A stretch of DNA of 64,000 nt from Paenibacillus sp. FJAT-26967 (lineage in GTDB: Bacteria; Bacillota; Bacilli; Paenibacillales; NBRC-103111): the NCBI RefSeq assembly GCF_001541095.1, contig NZ_LMXH01000003.1:186001-250000 (forward strand), given 5' to 3'. Position 1 is the first letter of the stretch, and each line of letters opens with the position of its first letter. Both the position numbers and the translations under genes were made by a program. Under the pieces are notes generated by a model. The model did not search any database. It had not been told where the DNA came from and saw nothing but the letters and a program-made list of their open reading frames with translations. This document shows positions 1 through 11,100 of the stretch, in pieces.

Positions 1-129
1 TTGACCGAAGTGATCCGGCATTGCTGCGGGAAGGATACCAAGGAATATACGCCGACGGATTATCAATATAACAAGTTGTCCCAGAAACAGCTGAGTAAAA
101 TAGCCGGTTCCTTGAAGTTAAACCTGTAG
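1..129 (+). CDS. C-terminal tail of an upstream nonribosomal peptide synthetase (partial)
   Basis: Frame 1 is open from the window edge to a TAG at 127-129 and gives 42 residues. They include an HC pair followed by a polar stretch with YTPTDY and then LSQKQLSKIAGSL. This matches what usually follows the last motif of an NRPS epimerization domain: a short linker and a helical donor communication-mediating segment. It lies 204 bases before the next NRPS, which starts with a matching acceptor-type N-terminus. I infer that the missing upstream protein ends in an E domain and hands a D-configured intermediate to the 2600-aa synthetase. Only the tail is visible, so its modules cannot be described. 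Confidence 0.72.
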   Translation: MTEVIRHCCGKDTKEYTPTDYQYNKLSQKQLSKIAGSLKLNL

Positions 130-208
130 CCGGGGTTCATGGATCCGGTCAGATCAAGCAGCCGACAAAGGCGGCCCTCCATACAAGCGGGATATGGGTT
201 AACCGTAA

Positions 209-225
209 GGCTGGCTGAACCAGCC
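209..225. other. Small hairpin in the gap between two NRPS genes
   Basis: GGCTGG and CCAGCC flank a five-base CTGAA loop, within the 204-base gap between the upstream NRPS and the 2600-aa NRPS. No T-run follows directly, so an intrinsic terminator is unlikely. The rest of the gap shows only the ribosome site GGGAGTGAG at 320-328 ahead of the ATG at 334. Confidence 0.3.
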
Positions 226-333
226 GGGAAGAGGCTGCCGGTCCGGTCCGAATGTGGAAGGCACCGGCAGGCCGATTTCTTTAATACCGGACAGACAGGG
301 CATTTTTTTCTAAATAATAGGGAGTGAGCAGTC

Positions 334-3300
334 ATGAGTAGCCCTGAAATTGTAAACATAATCGAGATGACTCCAATGCAGGAGGGTATTCTTTTCCATA
401 GCTTAATGGACGAGGAGTCGGGAGCTTACTTTGAACAAGTGAACCTGACCCTGGAAGGCAGAATGGATCCGGAGGTATTTGAGAAGAGCTTTAATAAACT
501 GCTGGAGCGCCATGATGTTCTGCGGACGGTATTTATCGCCAAAGATGTAGATCAGCCTCTGCAAATTGTGCTGAAGGAAAGGAAGGCGACTCTCTATTAT
601 CAAGATATAGCTTCTCTTTCAGAAGAAGAACAAGCAGAGGAAATCAGGAATTACCTGGAGCGGGATAAAAGTAGAAGCTTCCAGCTGGAAAAGGATGTAC
701 TGATCCGCCTCGCCCTGCTGAAGCTGGGAGAAACCAAATATGCGATGATTCTGAGCTATCACCACATCATTATGGACGGCTGGTGCCTCAGCATCCTCGG
801 TAAGGAGCTCTTCCAGATCTATGCGGCGCTCGTGCGGGGGGTGCCTCCGCAATTGGAGGAGGTGTACCCGTACAGCGACTATCTCGAATGGCTTGGCAGC
901 CAGAACAAGGAAGAAGCGGTGGCCTACTGGACGGGCTATCTGACTGAATATGAGCAGCAGGCGTCGATTCCCTCTTCGGCAGGGGCAGGGAAAGCTGCGG
1001 GTTATGACTACAAGACTTATACTTTCAAGCTTCCAATAGATCTTACGTCTGCACTCGAAAAGCTGGCTTCCCGGCAGGGGGTTACTTTGAGCACGGTCGT
1101 TCATGCTTTGTGGGGGGTTATTCTTCAGAGATACAATCACTCGGACGATGTCGTGTTCGGATCGGTTGTATCGGGAAGGCCGCCGGAGGTGCCGGGCATT
1201 GAGAACATGGTCGGTATTTTTATCAATACCGTCCCGATGAGGGTCAAGAATACATCCGGTAAGACGTTCGGAGGGCTTTTGCAGGAAATGCACCACGCGG
1301 TCATTGAAGCGAACCGGTATAACTATGTGTCGCTGGCGGATATCCAGAAGAACACGCCGCTTAAGAACAATCTGATTCATCATATTCTCGTGTTCGAGAA
1401 CTACCCTATGGATGATGAGACGATTGGTGAAGAGAACGGAATTCGCATTACCGGGACGGAAATGATCCAGTATACCAATTACGATTTTGATATCACCGTG
1501 TTTCCGCAGGCGGAACTGGAGTTCGTATTCACTTATAACGGACGGCTTTACGGGGAAGCGTTTATCCGGCGGATGGAAGGACATATCCGGCAGGGGGCGC
1601 AGGCGGTAACGGAACATGAAGATCCGGAACTTAGCGGGATTGATATTCTGACCGCTGAAGAAACGAAGCGGATATTGAACGGATTTAATAAGGATGCCGT
1701 GGAATATCCGTGGGACAGAACCGTTCATCAATGGGTGGAGCATCATGCGGAGCAGGATCCTGAACGGATTGCGTTGATCTACGGGGAAGAGCGGATTTCA
1801 TACGGTGAACTCAACAGGCTTGGGAACAGACTCGCCAAGCGTTTTATCCTTGAGGGTCTTCAGCCGGGTGATTTTGCAGCCGTTATGCTGGAGCGCTCTC
1901 CGCTCATGGTCGCCGCTATTCTGGGGATCTGGAAAGCCGGAGCGGCGTATGTTCCGATGGATGTCGAGTACCCTACGGACAGGAAAACAGCGATTACCGG
2001 AGATTCGGCCGCACGCCTGATTCTGACTTTATCCAGGTACGATAGCAGCGCGTTTGAGCATCTTTACCCGGAAAGAGTGCTGCATCTGGACGGATACGGC
2101 TTCCGGGATGGGGCTCTTGCAGCCGAAGCAGCAGGCTCAGATGACACAGCTCCTGCTGTACAGGTGCAAATCGAAGATGCTGCGTATGCTTTATTTACTT
2201 CGGGCTCCACCGGCAAGCCGAAAGGTGTCGTGATTGAGCACAAAAGCATGTTGAATCATATATGGGCCGAAAAAGACTTCCTGGGCTTAACGGATGAAAT
2301 GGTGTTCGCTCAAAATGCGCATCACTGCTTCGATATCTCCGTCTGGCAGTTTTTCGGGGCACTCACGCTTGGCGGGACGACCGTTATCTACCCGGACGAG
2401 ATTGTCCTGCAGCCGCACGTGCTGCTGCAGAAGCTGGCAGCCGACGGCGTCACGCTGCTGGAAGTCGTGCCGTCATACCTGACAGTCGTCATGGATGTGC
2501 TGGAAATGCAGCCTGCAGCCCTGGAAGGGCTGGGCAGCTTGAAGCACGTGTTTATCACAGGAGAAGCGGGCAGTACCTCGCTGGTTAAGCGCTGGTTCGA
2601 GCTCTGCCCTGCGATTCCGATGGTTAACGCCTATGGTCCGGCCGAAGCAGCCGACGATATCAGTCAGGAGCTGATGGAGCGGGCCCCTGAGGAAGGGGAG
2701 CCAGTGTCCATCGGCAGGCCGCTGCCGAATATCCGGATGTATATAACGGATGCATCCATGAACTTGTGCCCGGTAGGTGTTCCCGGTGAGATCTCTGTTG
2801 CCGGAATTGCCGTAGGCAGAGGCTATCTGAATGATCCGGTGAGGACCGGGCAATCGTTCGGAACGGATCCGTTCTCGCCCGTACCGGGCCAGAGACTGTA
2901 CAAGACCGGTGATTTGGGCCGGTGGCTGCCGGACGGACGGATCGAATTCTTGGGACGCAAAGATCACCAGGTTAAGATCCGTGGCTTCCGGATCGAACTG
3001 GGCGAGATCGAGAACGCGCTGGCCGCATGCGAGGCCGTCAGGCAGAATGCCGTCGTTGCGCTGGAGAACGGACGCAGCAGCGCTTACCTGTGCGCTTACT
3101 TCACAGCGACAGGCACTTCTCCTGTTTCCGCTCAGGAGCTTAAGGATTTTCTCGCTGAACGGGTACCTGCGTATATGATTCCTATGCACTTCATCCAGCT
3201 GGATGAGCTTCCGCTGAACCCGAGCGGCAAGGTCGACCGGAAGCGGCTGCCTGAGCCGGAGGCTGTGAGCACGGAACCGTACGTACCGCCGAGAAACGAT

Positions 3301-6300
3301 CTAGAACAGGCGCTTGCCTTGATCTGGAAAGAGGTTCTGGACACGGAAGAAGCCGGAATTCATGATGACTTTTTTGACAGGGGCGGACACTCGCTTAAAG
3401 CTATTCTGTTCGTCTCCAAAATATATTCGGAGCTCGGTATGGAGGCGTCGGTCAAGGATATTTTCACGTATCCGACGATTGCTCTGCTGGCAGGGCGGTT
3501 TGCCGGAAGCAGTCCCGCCGAAATGGAAGCGATCCCTGCTGCGCAAATCCGGGAAGGGTATCCGCTTAGTGCTGCGCAGAGAAGACTCTTTATACTCCAT
3601 GAACTGGAGGGAAACAGCAGCACGGCTTACAACATGCCCATCGTTTATCAAGTTAGCGGACGCCTGGATGTACACAAACTGGAAGATAAGCTGCGCCAGA
3701 TTATTGCCAGGCATGAGATTTACCGGAGCAGTTTCATAACAGTAGAGGGAGAACCTATTCAGATCGTACACGATGAAGCTGAGTTTTCCATCACGCAGAG
3801 GGAGTTGCAAGAAGATTTCGATGGCGACATCCGTTCAGTGACGGCAAGTTTTATCCGTCCCTTTGACTTGGGAGAAGCCCCTCTGCTGAGGGCGGAAGCT
3901 ATCCGGACACCGGAAGGGAATCACTGGCTGCTCCTGGACATGCATCATATTATTTCGGACGGAATTTCCGGCCAGCTGCTGCTGAAGGAATTGACTGCTC
4001 TCTACGAAGGGAAGGAGCTTCCCGCTCCAAGCATCGCGTACAAAGATTACGCCGTATGGCAGGAGGACCGCTTTGCGGGCAACGCGATGAAGGAGCAGGA
4101 AGCCTACTGGCTGAATGTCTTCGGGGGCACCGAACTGCCTGTTCTGCAGCTTCCGCTGGACTTCAAACGGCCTCCGGTGCAGAGCTTCGAAGGCCGTACG
4201 ATCCGTTTCACCGCAGGGGAAGCATTAACCCGGCAGGTGAACGAGACGGCTGCGGGAACGAAAGCGACCTTGTTCGCCGTCTTGCTTGCCGCTTATCAGG
4301 TTCTGCTTATGAAGTATTCCGGGCAAAACGACATTGTGGTGGGCTCGCCTGTGGCCGGCCGCACTCATCCGCAGCTGCAGGATGCGATGGGGATGTTCGT
4401 CAGTACGGTAGCGCTGCGTGCCTACCCTTGCCGGGAGAAGACGTTCCGGGAACTCGTGAAGGAAGTATCCGGCAGTGTCCTGGCCGCTATGGAGAACCAG
4501 GAGTATCCGTTCGAGAAGCTGGTGGATCAGCTGAATGTCGTACGCGATACAAGCAGGAATCCGCTGTTTGATACGATGTTCAGTCTGTTTGACCCCGAAG
4601 AACAGCCGGTTAAGCTTGGCGGGATGCAGCTTGAACCTTACCCGTTTGCAAGTACGGCGGCCAAGTTCGACCTCATGCTCGATGCGGGCGAGGAGGATGG
4701 CCGGCTTATATTCGACTTGCAGTACTGCACCGCCTTATTCAGGGAAGATACGGCAGAGCGGATGGCCGGACATTATTTGAATCTGCTGAGAGAGCTTACT
4801 TTGCACCCGGACAAGCCATTAGGTGAAGTAGAAGTGGTGACGCCAGGCGAGCGCCGGCATATTGTGGAGATATTTAACGGCAGGAAGGGGGATTATGATT
4901 TCACACGAACCGTCCATGAACGGTTTGAAGAGACAGCGGCGAGTACGCCTTCCAAAACGGCGCTTTTGTATGAAGAAGAGGCGATTGCATACGGAGAGCT
5001 GAACGTTTCCGCCAATCGAATCGCCCGGTATTTAAGGCGGATCGGCCTTGGCGAGGAGGATGTTGCGGCCGTTCTGCTTGAGAGGACCCCGCAGTTTGTG
5101 GCCGGTGTACTCGGAATTTGGAAGGCGCAAGGTGCCTACGTTCCGATGGATCCCTCTCATGGCGTAAAGCGCCAAAAAGATATTTTGCTCGATTCGGGCG
5201 CCAAAGTACTCCTGACGCTGTCCTCGCATTTGGAAGAAGAAGTGACCGAATCTTTTGAGGGTATGATCGTATGCCTGGATAAAATCGTTCAGCAGCTGGA
5301 AGCGGAAGAAGCAGAAGATTTAGGTCTGGCTTCAGACATGAACCGGTTGGCCTACATCTTATTCACGTCCGGCTCTACAGGCCGTCCTAAAGGCGTCATG
5401 ATCGAACATCTCGGCATGCTCAATCACATACTTGCGGAAGCGGAAGAACTGGAGCTGGACTCCGGACTTATCTTCGCGCAGAACGCGAATCAGTGCTTCG
5501 ATATTTCCGTCTGGCAGTTCTTCGGCGCTTTGGCGCTGGGAGGTACGACCGCAATCTATCCGAAGGAGCTTGTGCTCGAAGTGAGCAAGTTCGCCGGCCG
5601 GATAGCCAGAGACGGGGTCACGCTGCTGGAAGTCGTCCCTACGTATTTGGCAATGCTGATGGATGCACTGGAAAGTGGGGACAATCCGCTTCGCAGCTTG
5701 CGTCACCTTATCATAACCGGGGAGTCTGTTAAGCCGGGAACGGCCGAGAGATGGTTCAAGCTATGCCCCGGCATACCGCTGGTTAACGCCTACGGTCCGG
5801 CGGAAGCGTCGGATGATGTCAGCCAGTACATGATGACCTCGGCTCCAGCCGGCATGCCAGTCGTTCCGGTCGGCAGACCGGTGCCGAACATGAACCTGTA
5901 TGTCGTGAACGAAGACATGCAGCTGTGCCCGGTCGGCGTCGTCGGCGAACTATGCGTAGCGGGCATCGGCGTAGGACGCGGTTATCTCAACGATCCGGAG
6001 AAAACGAGCCGTGCTTTCGGCGAGGATCCGTTCAGGCCCGGCGAAGGATTCCGGCTGTACCGCACCGGTGATCTCGGCAGATGGCTGCCGGACGGCAATC
6101 TCGAGTTTGCCGGACGAAGTGATTTCCAGGTCAAAGTGCGGGGCTTCCGCATTGAACTGGAAGAGATCGAGTCGGCGCTTCAGAAGCACCCGCTCGTGAA
6201 GGAAGCTGTCGTGATGGCTAGAGATGACAGCGCCGGGGATAAGTATTTGTGTGCTTACTTGACGGTGAAGGCCGGATTCGATCCCAAGTCTCTGAAGGAG

Positions 6301-8136
6301 GCGCTTCAGGATGAACTGCCGGATTATATGATTCCGGGCCATCTGGTGGAGCTTGCGGCTTTGCCGCTTCTGGAGAACGGCAAAGTGGACCGGAAATCAC
6401 TGCCTGAGCCCGTTCGCGATCCGGCTGCAGACAAGGAATACACCGCCGCTGCCAGTGAAACTGAGCAGTGCCTGGTGGATATTTGGGAAGAAGTGCTGGG
6501 AACCTCGCCGATCGGTACGCAGCATAACTTTTTTGAACTGGGCGGGGACTCCATCAAGGCCATTCAAATCTCTTCCAAGCTGAATGCGCGCGGGTATGTG
6601 ATGAGAATCAAGGATCTTTTTCAGAACCCGCATATTGTGAAGCTGGCCAAGCATGTCCATAAAGCCAGCCGGGAGATCGACCAGGGAATCGTGGAAGGTG
6701 AAGTACTGCTCACCCCGATCCAGAGGTGGTTCTTTGATCAGCGGTTCACGAATGGACACCATTACAATCAAGGGGTCGTTTTGTTCAAAAAAGACAGGTT
6801 CGATCTGGCGGCTCTGAAGGAAGCATGGACGAAAATCGTAGAGCATCACGATGCGCTGAGAATGGTTTTCCGGCTGAAGGCTGAAGGTGTAAGCAGCAGG
6901 GACGGCGGTGACGACAAGGATATCAGGGGAAGCAGTTCCAGTCTGGTCAAGCAGATCAACCGTGCTGCTGACGGTGAGTTGTTCCATCTGACGATTGCCG
7001 ACTTCCAAGGGGAAGTCGACCCTGGAGAACAGATCAGCGCAGCCATAAACGAGCTTCAGGCCAGTATCGATCTGGAGAATGGCCCGCTCGTCAAGCTCGG
7101 GGTGTTCCGGACAAGCGAGGGCGATCATTTTGCGATGGTTATTCATCATCTGGTCATCGACGGGGTATCCTGGCGGATTTTGTTCGAAGATCTGACAACC
7201 GCCTATACCCAGGCCATTCAGAATCAGAGGATTGAGCTTCCGGCCAAAACGGATTCGTATCTGAACTGGGCGCAAGGTCTCAGCGAGTATGCCAAGGGCA
7301 GGGAAATGAAGCGTGAGAATGACTATTGGAGCCGGTTGGATGCTGTAAAAGCAAAGCCTTTGCCACGGTTTAGCAGTGGTCAGTCGCTTAAGAACCGGGA
7401 TAACCGGACGTATACGTTCCGGCTTCCAAAGGAGGAGACCGATCAACTCCTTGCCGGCGCTCATACCGCATATGGGACAGAGATTAACGATCTTCTGATG
7501 ACCGGCCTCGGAATGACTGTCCAGCAGTGGACGGGCGAGGACCAAGTCTTCATCTGCCTGGAGGGACACGGCCGGGAAGAAATCATGAGAGAGATGAACG
7601 TCAGCAGAACGGTCGGCTGGTTCACTTCCACCTACCCGGTTCTGCTGGATATGGGCAATTCCGAGGATCTGGGCTATGTGATCAAGCAGACCAAAGAGAA
7701 CCTGAGGCAAATCCCAAGCAAAGGGATCGGCTACGGCATCCGCAAGTATCTTGCCTCCAGCAGCAGCGCAGTCAGCGAACCGGAGATTAAATTCAATTAT
7801 CTGGGCCAGTTCGACACAGATATTAACACGGATGTATTCCAAGCCTCCCCCATATCGCAGGGACAGACCGTCAGTCCGGAGGCCGACAGGGAAATTCCGC
7901 TCGATATCGGAGGCGTTATTGAGGAAGGCGAACTGGTTCTGTTTATCGAGTACAACCTGAATGAGTATACCGAGGCTTCCATGGCGGAGTTTGCCGAACT
8001 TTTTCAGCAAAGCTTGTCTGCGGTTATCGCGCACTGCTCTTCTAAGGATTCCAAAGAAATGACCCCCTCCGACGTAGGGGGAGGAGACCTGTCCATCGAC
8101 GAACTCGAAGCGATTATGTCTTTTTACGAAAGCTGA
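334..8136 (+). CDS. Nonribosomal peptide synthetase, two modules: C-A-T-C-A-T-E (probably Dab, then D-Dab)
   Basis: This cytosolic assembly-line enzyme has 2600 residues. The order is: acceptor segment and C1 (HHIIMDG, 143-149), A1 (about 450-960), T1 (GGHS, Ser1020), C2 (HHIISDG, from 1204), A2 (from about 1514), T2 (GGDS, Ser2073) and E (HHLVIDG from 2271, EGHGREE from 2410, FNYLGQFD near 2487). A helical donor tail closes it. GrsA-based pocket residues are DIWEFTADD(K) for A1 and DIWEITADD(K) for A2, so both should load the same kind of monomer. The Glu and two Asp residues suggest a cationic side chain, and a diaminobutyrate aminotransferase lies in the same cluster, so Dab is my inference. 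The E domain has all its motifs and should make the second residue D. C1 follows an upstream E domain and should be DCL type. The ATG follows GGGAGTGAG. The next NRPS starts 32 bases downstream. Confidence 0.97.
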   Translation: MSSPEIVNIIEMTPMQEGILFHSLMDEESGAYFEQVNLTLEGRMDPEVFEKSFNKLLERHDVLRTVFIAKDVDQPLQIVLKERKATLYYQDIASLSEEEQAEEIRNYLERDKSRSFQLEKDVLIRLALLKLGETKYAMILSYHHIIMDGWCLSILGKELFQIYAALVRGVPPQLEEVYPYSDYLEWLGSQNKEEAVAYWTGYLTEYEQQASIPSSAGAGKAAGYDYKTYTFKLPIDLTSALEKLASRQGVTLSTVVHALWGVILQRYNHSDDVVFGSVVSGRPPEVPGIENMVGIFINTVPMRVKNTSGKTFGGLLQEMHHAVIEANRYNYVSLADIQKNTPLKNNLIHHILVFENYPMDDETIGEENGIRITGTEMIQYTNYDFDITVFPQAELEFVFTYNGRLYGEAFIRRMEGHIRQGAQAVTEHEDPELSGIDILTAEETKRILNGFNKDAVEYPWDRTVHQWVEHHAEQDPERIALIYGEERISYGELNRLGNRLAKRFILEGLQPGDFAAVMLERSPLMVAAILGIWKAGAAYVPMDVEYPTDRKTAITGDSAARLILTLSRYDSSAFEHLYPERVLHLDGYGFRDGALAAEAAGSDDTAPAVQVQIEDAAYALFTSGSTGKPKGVVIEHKSMLNHIWAEKDFLGLTDEMVFAQNAHHCFDISVWQFFGALTLGGTTVIYPDEIVLQPHVLLQKLAADGVTLLEVVPSYLTVVMDVLEMQPAALEGLGSLKHVFITGEAGSTSLVKRWFELCPAIPMVNAYGPAEAADDISQELMERAPEEGEPVSIGRPLPNIRMYITDASMNLCPVGVPGEISVAGIAVGRGYLNDPVRTGQSFGTDPFSPVPGQRLYKTGDLGRWLPDGRIEFLGRKDHQVKIRGFRIELGEIENALAACEAVRQNAVVALENGRSSAYLCAYFTATGTSPVSAQELKDFLAERVPAYMIPMHFIQLDELPLNPSGKVDRKRLPEPEAVSTEPYVPPRNDLEQALALIWKEVLDTEEAGIHDDFFDRGGHSLKAILFVSKIYSELGMEASVKDIFTYPTIALLAGRFAGSSPAEMEAIPAAQIREGYPLSAAQRRLFILHELEGNSSTAYNMPIVYQVSGRLDVHKLEDKLRQIIARHEIYRSSFITVEGEPIQIVHDEAEFSITQRELQEDFDGDIRSVTASFIRPFDLGEAPLLRAEAIRTPEGNHWLLLDMHHIISDGISGQLLLKELTALYEGKELPAPSIAYKDYAVWQEDRFAGNAMKEQEAYWLNVFGGTELPVLQLPLDFKRPPVQSFEGRTIRFTAGEALTRQVNETAAGTKATLFAVLLAAYQVLLMKYSGQNDIVVGSPVAGRTHPQLQDAMGMFVSTVALRAYPCREKTFRELVKEVSGSVLAAMENQEYPFEKLVDQLNVVRDTSRNPLFDTMFSLFDPEEQPVKLGGMQLEPYPFASTAAKFDLMLDAGEEDGRLIFDLQYCTALFREDTAERMAGHYLNLLRELTLHPDKPLGEVEVVTPGERRHIVEIFNGRKGDYDFTRTVHERFEETAASTPSKTALLYEEEAIAYGELNVSANRIARYLRRIGLGEEDVAAVLLERTPQFVAGVLGIWKAQGAYVPMDPSHGVKRQKDILLDSGAKVLLTLSSHLEEEVTESFEGMIVCLDKIVQQLEAEEAEDLGLASDMNRLAYILFTSGSTGRPKGVMIEHLGMLNHILAEAEELELDSGLIFAQNANQCFDISVWQFFGALALGGTTAIYPKELVLEVSKFAGRIARDGVTLLEVVPTYLAMLMDALESGDNPLRSLRHLIITGESVKPGTAERWFKLCPGIPLVNAYGPAEASDDVSQYMMTSAPAGMPVVPVGRPVPNMNLYVVNEDMQLCPVGVVGELCVAGIGVGRGYLNDPEKTSRAFGEDPFRPGEGFRLYRTGDLGRWLPDGNLEFAGRSDFQVKVRGFRIELEEIESALQKHPLVKEAVVMARDDSAGDKYLCAYLTVKAGFDPKSLKEALQDELPDYMIPGHLVELAALPLLENGKVDRKSLPEPVRDPAADKEYTAAASETEQCLVDIWEEVLGTSPIGTQHNFFELGGDSIKAIQISSKLNARGYVMRIKDLFQNPHIVKLAKHVHKASREIDQGIVEGEVLLTPIQRWFFDQRFTNGHHYNQGVVLFKKDRFDLAALKEAWTKIVEHHDALRMVFRLKAEGVSSRDGGDDKDIRGSSSSLVKQINRAADGELFHLTIADFQGEVDPGEQISAAINELQASIDLENGPLVKLGVFRTSEGDHFAMVIHHLVIDGVSWRILFEDLTTAYTQAIQNQRIELPAKTDSYLNWAQGLSEYAKGREMKRENDYWSRLDAVKAKPLPRFSSGQSLKNRDNRTYTFRLPKEETDQLLAGAHTAYGTEINDLLMTGLGMTVQQWTGEDQVFICLEGHGREEIMREMNVSRTVGWFTSTYPVLLDMGNSEDLGYVIKQTKENLRQIPSKGIGYGIRKYLASSSSAVSEPEIKFNYLGQFDTDINTDVFQASPISQGQTVSPEADREIPLDIGGVIEEGELVLFIEYNLNEYTEASMAEFAELFQQSLSAVIAHCSSKDSKEMTPSDVGGGDLSIDELEAIMSFYES

Positions 8137-8168
8137 ACGCGAAGTACGAAGATTAAGGGGGAAACCAT

Positions 8169-11100
8169 TTGGAACGGACCATGGCGATTCAGGCCATTTA
8201 CAATTTAAGCCCGATGCAGGAAGGTATGCTGTTCCATCATTTGTTGAATAAGGATTCCCAGGCCTACTTCGAACAGTTTACCTGTGAGGTGACAGGTACT
8301 CTGGATGTAGCCGTGCTGCAGCAGAGTTTCAATTTGCTCATTGGTAAATACGAGATTCTGAGAACCAATTTTCTTCATGAAAATGTAAAAAGACCGAAGC
8401 AAGTCGTGTTCAAGGAGCGGCCGATCACGATTGCTTATGAAGATATCAGCGGGCAGGACGAACAGGCCCGTAAGCAGCTGATCGGGGAGCATATCCGGGA
8501 GGACAAGAAGCGTGGCTTTCACCTGGCGAAGGATCTGCTGCTCAGGCTGGCTGTCTGGAAGACCGGCAGCGAAGCATACACGCTGAACTGGAGCTACCAT
8601 CATATTCTGATGGACGGCTGGTGCCTGAAGACGATTGTCGATGAGCTGTTTGACACGTACCGGGAACTGAGACAAGGTCTGCCCGTAACGCTGACGCTGA
8701 CGGATGCGGCTCCCTATGCGAATTACATCAAGTGGCTGGATGAACAGGATCAGGAGGAAGCCCGGGCTTTCTGGAAAGAATACCTGGCGGGCTTCGAGAC
8801 CAAATCTGCTTTGCCCGGGAACAAAGGCAATCTCAAAGAGAACGGCTATACGCAGCGGGATGACGTATTTGCCATCCCCGAAGAGACAGCGATCTTGCTT
8901 GAACGAACCGCAACCGAGAACCAAGTGACCCTGAATACGGTGCTGCAAACGGCCTGGGGCGTGCTCCTGGGACGTTATAGCGGATCGGATGATGTCGTCT
9001 TCGGGACGGTTTCATCGGGACGACCGGCGGAGGTGGAAGGGATCGACAGCATGGTCGGGTTGTTTATCAATACGATTCCGACCCGCATCCGCTTCCGGGA
9101 AGAGCAGACTTTTGCGGAGCTGATCCGGCAGGTTCAGGCGGCTTCCGGTGAAACCAAGGAGTATGACTATTTTCCGCTGGCGGAAGTGCAGGCTCTTTCG
9201 GTAATGAAGCAGGGTCTGATTGACCACTTGTACGGCTTTCAGAATTATCCGGTCAGTGATGAATCGGCGGAATCTCTCTATACGGAAGAATTCCGGATGA
9301 CCGAGATCGAAGACTACGAGCAGTCCAATTATGACTTCAATGTCATTCTGACACAAAGCAGAGGTTTAGAAGTTTTATTCAAATACAACACCTGTGTCTA
9401 TGACGAAGAGTGGGTTTCCCGTATTGCGGGGCATTATCTGAATGTGCTGCGCGCTGTCGCCGGGAATGCCTCCCTGGAGCTGAAGGATATCGAAATCCTC
9501 ACACCTGCCGAGAAGAAACACCTGCTGGAAAATTTCAACGGGAAGGAAGTTTCCCTTCCAGCGGATACGACAGTACTGGATTTATTCGAGGCCAAAGTGG
9601 AAGAAATCCCCGGCAATACGGCTGTTGTCTTCAAGGGGGAGAGCCTTACTTACCGGGAGCTGAACGAACAGGCGAACGGGATGGCCGCTTATCTTCGTGA
9701 GCAGGGAGTCGGTCCTGAGAAGACTGTCGCCATCATGCTGGAGCACTCCATCGGCATGATCGTGGGGGTGCTGGCTGTTCTGAAGGCCGGGGCGGCTTAT
9801 CTCCCGGTAGATCCCGAGTATCCGGCAGAGCGCATCAGCTATATGCTCCAGGACAGCGGAGCCGCTATCTTGCTCACCCGCCGTCAGCATGTACGCGGAC
9901 GTGGGATGAACCTGCAGGTGCCGACGCTGGATTCAGACAGTCTGGTGCCTGTTCTGGGCACGCATTCATCCAATCCGCTGCGCGCAGCTGGGCCCGGCCA
10001 TCTGGCTTATGTGATCTACACATCCGGATCTACAGGTAAGCCCAAAGGCGTCATGATTGAGCATCATACTCTCGTTAACATGTCTCTTTGGCACAAGTCA
10101 TACTATGGTCTCAGCGAGCTGGACCGCTGCACCAAATATTTGGGCTTCGGATTCGATGCTTCGGTCAGTGAAATCTTTCCCTGTCTGATTGCAGGCAGTG
10201 CGCTGTATATTATCCCGGATGAGATCCGTCTGGATGTGCAGCGGCTCAATGCTTACTACGAAGAGAACGGAATCACGATCACTTCGTTCCCGGCAGCGAT
10301 TGCCGAGCAATTTATGCGTCTGGAGAATCGTTCGCTGACCCGCCTTATTACGGGTGGAGACAAATTGAATTTCTACCGGAAGACTCCATATAAACTTTAC
10401 AACAATTACGGCCCGACGGAGAATACGGTTTGTTCCACTTCGTTTGAAGTGGTTGATGAATATCCAAATATTCCGATCGGCAAACCTATTGACAATGTTA
10501 GAGCTTACGTCCTGGATGCCCGCAAACGTCTGCTTCCGGCCGGTGTGCCCGGCGAGTTATGGCTGGCGGGAGCAAGTGTGGCCCGTGGGTACAGGAACAG
10601 CCCGGAGCTGACGGAGGAGAAATTCACGGCCGATCCGTTCAAACCGGGTGAGCGGATGTACCGAACCGGCGATCTTGTGAGCTGGCTGCCGGACGGGAAT
10701 CTGGAGTTCTTGGGACGTGTGGACCAGCAAGTGAAAATCAGGGGCTACCGGATCGAACTGGGTGAAATCGAGTCCCTTCTTCTGAAGCAGAAGGAAACCC
10801 GGGAGGCCGTCGTTACGGCTTGCGCCAATTCACTCGGAGACAAGTTCCTGTGTGCATATCTCGTGCTGAACAGCGGGATGACGACTCGTGAGCTCAAGGC
10901 CAGACTGGCTGCAGAGCTGCCTGAGTATATGGTCCCGGCACATTTTGTTGTGCTGGATAAGCTGCCGTTGACACCGCATGGCAAAGTAGACCGCAAGGCG
11001 CTGCCGGAACCGGATCAAGCCGCAGGCCCGGGGGCAGATTATGTGGCCCCGCGCAGTGAGGCTGAACACAAACTGGCTGTAATCTGGCATGAGATTCTCG

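Noticed and set aside
139-327. 62-codon frame between the two NRPS genes
   Set aside because: There is no ribosome site and the composition is that of noncoding sequence; it would also end just before the real NRPS ribosome site.
6397-8034. 545-codon open frame on the minus strand
   Set aside because: It is fully antisense to the second T and E domains of the NRPS, lacks a ribosome site and shows no family motif; long shadow frames are common opposite biased codons.
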